Source: an uncultured Clostridia bacterium
GTDB lineage: Bacteria; Bacillota; Clostridia; UBA1381; UBA9506
Direction: 5' to 3'
Assembly (NCBI GenBank): GCA_934438075.1
Contig: CAKSBF010000013.1
Span: 1 to 57,794, forward strand
DNA: 57,794 bases
The notes beneath the pieces are model-generated. The model was not told the DNA's origin. It was given only the letters and a program-made list of their open reading frames with translations, and ran no database searches. Of the stretch, positions 25,080-33,153 are shown piece after piece. The translations under genes and the position numbers were made by a program. Each line of letters opens with the position of its first letter. Position 1 is the first letter of the stretch.

Positions 25080-26084
25080 TTATAATTTACTTTTTATGAT
25101 CTCGTCAGCCCTTACAGCCCATTTAAAGCTTTCCCACACATCTTCTATAGACGGATTAGCCTCCCTTTTACCCTCTATCATATCAATAAGGTGTTCAAGC
25201 TGGTCGCCGGTTGGCTTGCGGTTGCACAAAACGTTTATTGTTTCATATTTCTTTTCAGGGTATGTGTAGTACTCAATCAAATCTCCTTCCTCCTGATTAG
25301 AGGGACGGAACATCTGATATACTATTTTAATTCTTCCCTTCGGGCCAACAAATTCTTTTAAATTATCTGCTGCTATTGTGTTGCCCCATCCTGCCTCATA
25401 ATAAGCGACAGAGCCATCTGAAAGCTTGGCAGTCATAAGACCGTAATTATACTTACCCATAGGTACATCATGCTCTGTGCGCATACCAATACCTGAAACC
25501 TCCGTAACCTCAGCGCCTGTAAACCAGCGCATCACGTCAATATAATGCACACCGCAATCCAAAATCGGGGAAGTATCGCAAATAAGGTTAAGATATTTAT
25601 GCCAATTCATTGTGTGGTGATTCTGCGCCATACGCATAACTATAGGGAAACCTATAGCTCCGCTTTTTATCATCTCAGCTACCTTTTGGTATGTTTTATT
25701 ATGGCGGAGAATATAGCCTACCAACACCTTGCACTCGGGATGGCTTTTTATAAGTTCAATGATTACCTTGCCGTTTTCGATATTATTGGCAATTGGCTTT
25801 TCGCATACTACATGCTTGCCATGTTCGAGGCTTTCCTTTAAAATCTCAAGATGTGAAGAAGGGTATGTTGATATAATAACTATATCAACATCCTCCATTT
25901 TCACAACCTCTTTGTAATCTGTTTTATAGCACTCAGCATTATATTTATGCAAAAAATTTAACGCACGCTCTTCGTTTAGGTCGCATACGCATTTAATTTT
26001 CACATTATCTCTTCTGAATATATCATCAAGATGTGCCGCACCCATACTGCCGCATCCTACTAGTGCTATATTATACTTCTTCAC
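25080..26084 (-). CDS. Gfo/Idh/MocA-family oxidoreductase (third of three)
   Basis: I start at GTG 26084 with GAAAGAGG just upstream; the longer frame would run through the preceding gene's end. This gives 334 residues. The NAD(P) site is NIALVGCGSMGAAH; EKPIA carries the conserved Lys of the active site; DCGVHYIDVMRW supplies the Asp/His pair. The C-terminal domain is the usual beta-sheet that binds sugar. Substrate is probably a sugar, inositol or sugar acid. It begins 13 bases after the upstream gene's TGA, consistent with coupled translation. Confidence 0.85.
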   Translation of the reverse strand: MKKYNIALVGCGSMGAAHLDDIFRRDNVKIKCVCDLNEERALNFLHKYNAECYKTDYKEVVKMEDVDIVIISTYPSSHLEILKESLEHGKHVVCEKPIANNIENGKVIIELIKSHPECKVLVGYILRHNKTYQKVAEMIKSGAIGFPIVMRMAQNHHTMNWHKYLNLICDTSPILDCGVHYIDVMRWFTGAEVTEVSGIGMRTEHDVPMGKYNYGLMTAKLSDGSVAYYEAGWGNTIAADNLKEFVGPKGRIKIVYQMFRPSNQEEGDLIEYYTYPEKKYETINVLCNRKPTGDQLEHLIDMIEGKREANPSIEDVWESFKWAVRADEIIKSKL

Positions 26085-26097
26085 AACAAAACCTCTT

Positions 26098-26931
26098 TCA
26101 TACCTCAACCCATGTAAAAGGTGTTTCAAGTGCCTTTATACCTGCTGCACGTATTGCAATAACGTCTATTGTCTGCTCATGCTCCAACGGTAGTATGCCT
26201 GTATCAAAGAATTCTACCAAAGCTTCCATAAACAAATCAAAATATGATGATTTAATATGACATTCTGTTTCCATATTTTTTTCATCTGCCAAAGTAAGTC
26301 TGAATTTCTTTTCCATGCACTGATACATTTGAGCAAATCTTCCGTCCTCAAACTCAATTATAATAGAGGGATGAACCATATCGCCTAAGCCCATAACCCT
26401 TAAAGGCCGGCTTTCCATAAGCATAACAATCATTTCAAGCTGATGAATTGCGTATACATCAAAATTCTCAGGACCCTCACTATATAATCTACTGATTTTT
26501 GACTTATCTATATTCTTCAGTTCAGACGCATAACGCAGGGCTGATGAGGAAAAGCATTTCGTACCATGCTTATCTGCCTTTTCAAAAATGCGGATTGCTG
26601 TTTCCTTATCAGGAGCAAAGGTTTTATCTATATAGACAAGCTTACCCGATTGTAAAGGTAAATCTGCAAGTTCCTCATGCATTTCAGGATTATCAGGAGA
26701 AAGAACAATAAGAACATCACTTTTTTCGATTACTTCTTCAATAGTATCTAAAAGCTGAACATTATATTTTTCTGCCCATTCCTTGCTTGTTAAGCCGCCC
26801 TTAGGGCTATCGATCATACCATAAGCATAAGCAACCTCAAAACGTCCGTTTGAGGCATTATGTATCTTTTCAGGATAGTTATTTGCATGCCATTCATCAA
26901 GATAATAGTCGATAAATCCTACTTTTTTCAT
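26098..26931 (-). CDS. Gfo/Idh/MocA-like protein, short and divergent (second of three)
   Basis: The protein is 277 residues, about 60 shorter than its neighbours. The N-terminus (KKVGFIDYYLDEWHANNYP) lacks the standard GxGxxG and instead has the divergent form seen in some family members. VIEKSDVLIVLSP and YIDKTFAPDKET match the middle of the fold, with Lys in IDKTFA at the EKP position. The C-terminal sheet is shortened. It may be a non-classical dehydrogenase or a partner subunit. Start overlaps the upstream stop (ATGA), and it ends with TGA. Confidence 0.7.
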   Translation of the reverse strand: MKKVGFIDYYLDEWHANNYPEKIHNASNGRFEVAYAYGMIDSPKGGLTSKEWAEKYNVQLLDTIEEVIEKSDVLIVLSPDNPEMHEELADLPLQSGKLVYIDKTFAPDKETAIRIFEKADKHGTKCFSSSALRYASELKNIDKSKISRLYSEGPENFDVYAIHQLEMIVMLMESRPLRVMGLGDMVHPSIIIEFEDGRFAQMYQCMEKKFRLTLADEKNMETECHIKSSYFDLFMEALVEFFDTGILPLEHEQTIDVIAIRAAGIKALETPFTWVEV

Positions 26932-27977
26932 AAGGTAACCTCCTTGTGTTCTTCAGCAGAACGATAAATTGCATCCATCATCTTAGATGTTATAATATTA
27001 ATATCAATATGAGATGGTAATTTTTCACCGCTTTCAATACAATCCACAAAAGCGTCTATCTCGTTCTGGAACATCTTTGGCATATTAAAATCAAAAGTAG
27101 TTTTTGTGAGCATTCCGTTTTTAGTTGAATAGAATGTAAAATCTTCACCATATTGCAAACGAATACCACCCTTAGTCCCTATGAAATCGATAAACATTTC
27201 ATTTTCACCGATATTCTGAGCCCATGCACCATTAAAAGTAATAATAGGTCCTGATGTTCTTACCATACCTGTTACGCCTTCTTCAACATCATAAGTGCCG
27301 TTTGAAATATGAGGTCCTGCCCACATATCTTTATAAACATAGTCATCGATAGGTTTGCCAAGCTTAGAGAAAGTTTCGCCTGTAGCTGTTAAAGGTGTTG
27401 GGTCACCACAAACATACATAACTATATCAAAGAAATGTACACCCCAATCAATCATAACACCGCCACCCGCAACTTCTTTTGTAGTGAAATCACCGCCAAG
27501 ACCGGGAATACTTCTGTGTGCTCTGAAGCTTACATAGACCTGATAAACCTCACCAAGTTCCCCTTGATCAATTAATTCTTTTATTTTATTAACACCCGTA
27601 TTAAAACGATTTACAACACCAATGTTTAGAATTTTGCCTGTTTCATGCTGTGCCTTCTGCATTTCCAGCGCTTCAGAATAAACACGTGCAGCAGGTTTTT
27701 CACACAACACATTTTTACCTGCTTTAAGTGCAGCTATTGCGATTGTAGAGTGCATTTTATTTGGTGTGCATACAGAAATTGCTACGATTTCAGGGTCATT
27801 AATTACTTCGTGATAATCTGTAACAGCAATGCCACAGCCAAATTTTTCAACAGCAGCCTGTGCACGTTCAGGAATAATATCACAAAAATATTTAATTTCT
27901 GCTTTCTCATTTGCTAAGTATGACGGAATGTGCGCATTATTTGCTATTGTTCCGCATCCAATAATACCAATTTTCAT
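26928..27977 (-). CDS. Gfo/Idh/MocA-family oxidoreductase (first of three)
   Basis: The 349-residue protein has MKIGIIGCGTIANNAH for NAD(P), CTPNKMHS, CEKPAARVY with the active-site Lys, and a conserved Asp/His in DWGVHFFDIVMY. It is the first gene of the run, with a strong AAGGAGGAACTAAAT site. The three oxidoreductases plus the isomerase-like gene make a coherent set for oxidising and rearranging a cyclic polyol or sugar. No transporter gene is linked. An upstream AraC gene existed (remnant at 28036), so the cluster may have lost its regulator. Confidence 0.85.
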   Translation of the reverse strand: MKIGIIGCGTIANNAHIPSYLANEKAEIKYFCDIIPERAQAAVEKFGCGIAVTDYHEVINDPEIVAISVCTPNKMHSTIAIAALKAGKNVLCEKPAARVYSEALEMQKAQHETGKILNIGVVNRFNTGVNKIKELIDQGELGEVYQVYVSFRAHRSIPGLGGDFTTKEVAGGGVMIDWGVHFFDIVMYVCGDPTPLTATGETFSKLGKPIDDYVYKDMWAGPHISNGTYDVEEGVTGMVRTSGPIITFNGAWAQNIGENEMFIDFIGTKGGIRLQYGEDFTFYSTKNGMLTKTTFDFNMPKMFQNEIDAFVDCIESGEKLPSHIDINIITSKMMDAIYRSAEEHKEVTL

Positions 27978-28035
27978 ATTTAGTTCCTCCTTAAAATATA
28001 AATTTTCAGGTTAAGTATAACAAATATAAAATTTA

Positions 28036-28079
28036 TCTTCACTCCACGTAGGTGTTGTCTTTGGGCACAAAATTTGCTC
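28036..28079 (-). pseudogene. 3' end remnant of an AraC-family gene
   Basis: The last dozen codons read ANFVPKDNTYVE then TGA, close to the C-terminus of the AraC gene at 22974 (TNLVPKDSTDMD then TGA). About 40 bases match at the DNA level and similarity stops abruptly upstream. It is small, but the match includes the stop codon and is in the right orientation for a gene ahead of the oxidoreductases. Confidence 0.5.
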
Positions 28080-28515
28080 ATGATAGTTTTAGAAATACAT
28101 CAACATTTTTAGGCGGGTTCGGATTTATATCATATGTCTAACAATTACAGAGTTTAATATGGACTTCTTCTCTCATTGCCTGTGTCAATATCGGCTCTTG
28201 CTGAAATTGTGCACCTTGAGGCATCGTGCTTCATCCGAAAATTTTCTTCTGCCTTCAGTTGTGCTCCTATGCAATATTTTGACCGTCTTTGGGTGGAACG
28301 GGCAACGCAGTTCCTTGAAAACACGGATATACCTGTAATTTTCACCTAGTCGAAGGTTGTCAGATATTGCTTACACAACATTTTACGCAGAGCCGACCGC
28401 TCCCGATGCGGGGTATTCTTTAAAAAATTCTCCGGACCTCTGTGCAAATTAATCTCACGGATGGTCCCAACAAAGGTCTTTATGCAACAGTTACCGACTA
28501 ATATCTTCGTTCCGC
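28080..28515. other. gap with no recognisable gene
   Basis: I find no gene, RNA or clear repeat here. Short frames on both strands lack start signals and family motifs. The composition is mixed and may be debris from a deletion between the AraC remnant and the YitT gene. Confidence 0.4.
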
Positions 28516-29358
28516 TTAAACGCTCCTGAATCCTCTTCCAAGAATTTCACTGCTGGTCGTAATAATTACAAAAGCATGTGTATCCATCTCTTTGATATGA
28601 GTACGAAGCCTCATTGCCTCCAGTCTGCTGCATACTGTATGAATCATGCTCAAGCTGCTGCCGGTATAACCGCCGTGCGCATCACTGACGGTCACGCCGC
28701 GGTGCAAAGTCTCCATAATATATTGTGCTATGTTCTCTCCCTGCGAGGTAATCACAACAAAATATTTGCAGCTGCTTAAACTGTCAATTACAGAATCGAC
28801 TACAAACGCTTTCATGACAAGTCCCAGCAGAGAAAACAAGCCCGTCTGAACGTCAAATACCGCAAAGGAGCATGATGCTATCACACAATCTGCGCACAGC
28901 AAGGCTTTTCCTACCTTCATGCGGGTGTAGCGTTTTAAAATCAGTGCCAAAATATCCGTGCCGCCCGAGGACGCATGGCAATGAAACATCAGCGCAGAGC
29001 CACTCGCCGTCAGTATAATCGCATATACCAGTTCCAAAAACGGCTGTGCCGTAATCGGTGCGGTCAGGTTAACAAAACGCTCCAATAAATACGTCAGTAA
29101 GGAGAACATAATACTGCAATACACCGTTTTGATGCCCGTAGACCTTCCCAGAACAAGAAACCCGAGGAGCAAAAGAAGCATATTGATAATTGCAATCCAC
29201 ACGCCCGGCGTAAGCGGCGTAATTTTTCCTAAAATTGTTCCTGCTCCGCTGACACCCCCCATGGAAAATCCGTTCGGTATTTTAAAGAAATATACTCCCA
29301 GCGTTAAAAGAATAACGCCGATGTTCATCATCATAAAATCTTTCAGTTGCTTTTTCAT
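28516..29358 (-). CDS. YitT-family membrane protein (DUF161 + DUF2179)
   Basis: The 280-residue protein has five to six hydrophobic helices in residues 10-200, with GFSMGGVSGAG and CHASSGGTDILALILKRY typical of YitT/YqfU proteins. A C-terminal soluble DUF2179 domain follows (residues 215-275, GVTVSDAHGGYTGSS). Function of the family is unknown; it is common in Firmicutes membranes. An AAAGG site precedes the ATG. From here rightward the coding sequence looks more GC-rich than the region to the left. Confidence 0.85.
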   Translation of the reverse strand: MKKQLKDFMMMNIGVILLTLGVYFFKIPNGFSMGGVSGAGTILGKITPLTPGVWIAIINMLLLLLGFLVLGRSTGIKTVYCSIMFSLLTYLLERFVNLTAPITAQPFLELVYAIILTASGSALMFHCHASSGGTDILALILKRYTRMKVGKALLCADCVIASCSFAVFDVQTGLFSLLGLVMKAFVVDSVIDSLSSCKYFVVITSQGENIAQYIMETLHRGVTVSDAHGGYTGSSLSMIHTVCSRLEAMRLRTHIKEMDTHAFVIITTSSEILGRGFRSV

Positions 29359-29505
29359 TATGTACCTTTCTCTTTCATACCCTATTCAGCAGGCAGAATT
29401 TAAGATTGTTGTTTGGACTCTCCGCACGCTTCAAAAATTACTGCAGACAAACTTACTGTCGGCAACAGAAGAACACCGGGATTGATATTTGCGGAATCCA
29501 TAATT

Positions 29506-30885
29506 TTACTTCGCCTGCTGCACGTGCTGCCATTTATCGGAGAGCAGCCACCGCAGGGCAAATCCGCTCTTAATGACGCGCTTAAACTGCATTGCAAGCA
29601 GTACAGCGGCAACATTCCAGTGCAGCACGAGTCCTGTCAAAAAACCTATTGGCAGCGACCAGAGGTAAACCGGAAGCACATCATAGCACATTGCCCGTTT
29701 GCTGTCGCCGCCCGCACGCAACGAACCCATTATCATTGAGCTTGCAAGGCTGCGGAACGGCATATATACCGCATAAACAGCAATCAAAAGCATGGCTGTT
29801 CGCCTTGTTTCCTCCATCAAACCCGAAAAGAAGGAGTTTACATAAAACGCATCCGCTCCGAGCATTAAAAGCATAATGCAAACGCCCACGTAAAAGCCGG
29901 AAACCGCATATTGCCGCGCCAAAAGCTTTGCTCTGGCATCATCCTTTTCCCCTATTGTATAACCAATGGTCACACACGCAGCGACGCCGATTCCGTAAAA
30001 GAAGGAATTGCAAAGATTTTCCGGCTGCTGTGCTACGCTGAGTGCCGAAAGTTCCGAAGCACCCATTCTTCCGAAAATTGCGCTGAATGCCGACAGTCCC
30101 ACGCCCCACAGGCTTTCGTTTAAAATGACCGGACAAGTGTCCGTAAGAAATCTCTTTAAATTTTTCCCGTTGATGTATCGGCAATCACGAAACCGAAAAA
30201 TATAGTCCTTTTTCTCGAACCGGAGCAAACAGATAAGATTCACAATCAGCTCCACAATCCGCGATAGCAAGGTCGCCACAGCCGCACCAACGATTCCCAG
30301 TGCAGGAATTGGACCGCAGCCGTATATCAGCAAAAAATTCAGCCCCATCTTGGTTAAAATCGTCACCAGCGATACCAGCATTGGCATTGCTGGTTTATCT
30401 GCCGAACGAAAAAAAGAAGTCACGGCATTGGATATGCCATATAGTACAAAGCCCGGCGCAACAATCATTAGATATTGCATGCCCAGCTCAATCAATTTCT
30501 CCTTGTTCGTATAAAGCGACAGCACACCGCTCGGAGTAATCAAAGAAACAACCGCAACCATAAGGTTGATTAAAACACTGCAAAACAGCATCAGTGCAAA
30601 ATTTTTCTTTACCTCTTCCCGATTTTCCGCGCCGAAGCCGCGCGACAAAAAGATAGATGCACCGCTGCCGATGCCAAACGCAATCAATCCTGTTGTGTAG
30701 GTCACCTGATTGGCAAGAGACACTGCCGCCACCACATTTTCACCCATACCGGACAGCAGCGCCACATCCACAATCGCCAGCAGGCCTATCGACAGATTTT
30801 GCAGCGCAACCGGTATGCTGAATCTGAGCATTCAACTCCAAAAGGCCTTATCAGGAAATAAAATTTGATGTACTTCCTTGCGCAT
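29506..30885 (-). pseudogene. MATE-family multidrug/sodium antiporter with an in-frame TGA at codon 18
   Basis: The natural start is ATG 30885, with AAAAGGAG upstream overlapping the esterase stop. It reads MRKEVHQILFPDKAFWS, then TGA at 30832-30834, then MLRFSIPVALQNLSIG in the same frame. Twelve hydrophobic helices follow, with MATE features such as VALLSGMG and a repeated second half. Relatives run through this point without a stop. The TGA is followed immediately by ATG, so reinitiation could still give a nearly full-length 441-residue transporter. Such pumps export cationic compounds with sodium or proton antiport. It ends 147 bases before YitT. Confidence 0.75.
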
Positions 30886-30897
30886 AGTATTCTCCTT

Positions 30898-31914
30898 TTA
30901 TCTCCGAAGCTGCCCCTGAATTTCATCGTAAACGCTCCACGCCAAGTCATAATAGAATCGATGTCCCTCCGGTCCAATCACATGGCGGCAAATACCGTTC
31001 GTGTTTCGGTAAAGCGACTGCGTAACTTCAAAGCATTTTTTTGCCGATTCAATAGGAAAAATCCTGTCCTCCTGTCCCGAAACCAAAATCAAGGTTCTCG
31101 GCGCAATCAAGCCGCCCAAATCACCCATATCAAAATAAGTACGGATATTGGGAATAAAATTACAGCTGCAATGATACATCGCCGCAATGGAATCATCATA
31201 GCTTGCAAAGCAACAGCTTGGAATGGCGGTTTTAATACGTTCCTCCATGCAGGCAGCATAAAAGGTTGCCGTACCGCCGCCGGAATTGCCTAAGCAAATA
31301 ATGTTTTCCTTATCCACTGCATCGGCAAAATATGTTTCCAGCACATCAATAGCCCGGCTGATGTCCCACACCCGCTCACCGATGGTGGTTCTGCCGATTA
31401 ACAAATTGGCCATGGTATGCACATAACAGGCCGGCTTGCTGTCTTTGTCGCCGCCGCACTCGCCCATGCCTCTTTGTTCAATAGCCAGTGCACAAAAACC
31501 TTTTTTCAGCGCACCCACTGCAAAATCACGGTCGCCGCCTGCAATGGTTGCTTCATCGCCCTCAAACTTGGGCTTACCCATGGAAATGTGCATGCCCTTA
31601 GAATGTCCCTGCAAGCACAAAACCACAGGCAACGGCTTATCTGCACCCTTGGGAATCATTAAATGGCAGGGAACAAAATAACCCTCCTCGCTCTGAAACG
31701 TAAAGCGGATTTCCCGAAAGCCTTCTCTCTCCTCATCATATTCTACCTGAAATAAATCCTCACAGCGCACAAACGGCAAGCCCAAAAGCTCCACAAGCTT
31801 AGTACGCGCTTGCTGCTGCCACTCGCCAAAACTTCCGCCGTGGTAGCGCATGCAAGGCTCAACCTTCTTTATTTCCTCTAACGTGTGTTTTACAGGGTCT
31901 TGATCGCGATTCAT
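30898..31914 (-). CDS. alpha/beta-hydrolase (acetylxylan-esterase-like)
   Basis: The 338-residue protein has CHLMIPKG, VVLCLQGHSKGMH, the nucleophile Ser in CLGNSGGGTATF, a probable catalytic Asp in SGQEDRIFP and His in PEGHRFYY. It belongs to the dipeptidyl/xylan esterase type hydrolases. No signal peptide is present, so it would act on imported oligosaccharides or small esters. It starts with an AGGAGAG site 25 bases after the CapA-like gene and its stop overlaps the ribosome site of the MATE gene, so the three form an operon. Confidence 0.82.
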   Translation of the reverse strand: MNRDQDPVKHTLEEIKKVEPCMRYHGGSFGEWQQQARTKLVELLGLPFVRCEDLFQVEYDEEREGFREIRFTFQSEEGYFVPCHLMIPKGADKPLPVVLCLQGHSKGMHISMGKPKFEGDEATIAGGDRDFAVGALKKGFCALAIEQRGMGECGGDKDSKPACYVHTMANLLIGRTTIGERVWDISRAIDVLETYFADAVDKENIICLGNSGGGTATFYAACMEERIKTAIPSCCFASYDDSIAAMYHCSCNFIPNIRTYFDMGDLGGLIAPRTLILVSGQEDRIFPIESAKKCFEVTQSLYRNTNGICRHVIGPEGHRFYYDLAWSVYDEIQGQLRR

Positions 31915-31939
31915 TTTTTCTCTCCTACTCCTTTTTCTG

Positions 31940-33055
31940 TTATTTTTCTGCCGCCAGCTCCGTCACAACGGTTGTAAGCAGCTCATGGTGCGGCTCACAG
32001 GTAAGGTAATTTATCATCGCCAGTAAGCTATCTTTATCATAATTTGGTTTAAAATCCTCACGCGAAACGCCGAGATTGTCCTCCCTGCCTGCCATCGTGT
32101 ACAGATACCCATCTTTATTTGCCATGCAAAATTCCCGATACTGCTTTGCAATTCTGCCCGGCTGCAAAATCTCACGAGAGCGTTCTGCAAAGCCGGACAA
32201 AATATTTTCCGCCTCTGCACCGACAGCCATGCGTACAGCGTTGCCACGCTTACACAACGGTACAAATGACACATTCAGTTCATCGCCAAAAAACGCCTTG
32301 ACCAATAAGCTGGTCTGCCAAAATTCACTTTCGGAGTGGTCAAACAAGAAGTTGCCCTGACCATACACAATCACAGAACCGTTATATTCCTCCATGCAGC
32401 CTATACAATGGCTGTGCTGACAAACCACCAAATCCGCACCCTTATCCGCTATCTTACGGCATACTCTTTGCAGATACGGCGAAGGATAGCGATAGTGCTC
32501 CTTACCGCCGTGGTACAGAACCACCACAAAATCACATTTTGCTTTCAGCGCTGTAATGTGGTCAGGACTATCGAGCAAATCAAAAGGGTTTGCGCCGGGT
32601 CGATTCTCCTCTGCGATTGTAAATTCATGCTCAGCACAATTATAGATGCCGATTTTTTTGCCGTCTGCCTCTATAATATACGGTCTTTGCGCTTCGGACA
32701 GGCTCTCGCCCGCTCCGACATAGGGAATTTTCCATTCATCCAAAAGCCGCATGGTAGAATACAGTCCCTGTGCTCCCTCATCAAGAATGTGGTTGTTTGC
32801 CAGCGCCAATAGGGAAGGCTCAAATGCCTTGATACCGGGCAGCGCTCTTGTGGGCGTAATCAAATTCGGGCCGCACTTTGCGATAGGTGCCTCCGTATCC
32901 GTCAGCGGCGTTTCCAGATTAAAGATTCAAAAGTCTGCCGCCGCAAGCTCGGCAAGTAGTGCATCGCCTGCAAGCGTATGTACATCTCCCTTTGCAAATA
33001 GATCATAATTCGTTTCCGTCGGCACTAAGTCGCTGCCAATTATCATTTTAAACAT
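31940..33055 (-). pseudogene. CapA-like metallophosphatase (poly-gamma-glutamate cap family) with an in-frame TGA
   Basis: The frame is open from ATG 33055 (MFKMIIGSDLVPTETN) to TAA 31940, interrupted once by TGA at 32927-32929 (codon 43), between ELAAADF and IFNLETPLTD. This position is the heart of the conserved NLE motif. The later LLALANNHILDEG and CQHSHCIGCMEEY motifs are intact metal-binding sites of the CapA fold. Without read-through only a 42-residue peptide, or an N-terminally truncated protein from an internal start, would be made. Family members act on cell-envelope or capsule polymers. It heads the CapA-esterase-MATE operon. Confidence 0.75.
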
Positions 33056-33153
33056 ATATATCTAATCCTATCTCCTATGTCGATATAAATAATAATTAAG
33101 TTTCTCTTATATGCCGGTCAAGGAATGATAAGAGATGTTAATTTTATAAAGTT

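Noticed and set aside
28154..28345. 63-codon minus-strand frame in the gap before YitT
   Set aside because: It has no ribosome site, no family motif and an amino-acid composition that does not look coding.
19838..32929. Global reassignment of TGA to Trp (genetic code 4-like)
   Set aside because: At least eight genes in the left half end naturally in TGA at family-typical ends, some overlapping the next start as ATGA. Trp is written TGG throughout. Only the CE15 site clearly needs Trp, and the MATE and CapA sites could as well come from Arg codons. Single nonsense mutations explain the data better.
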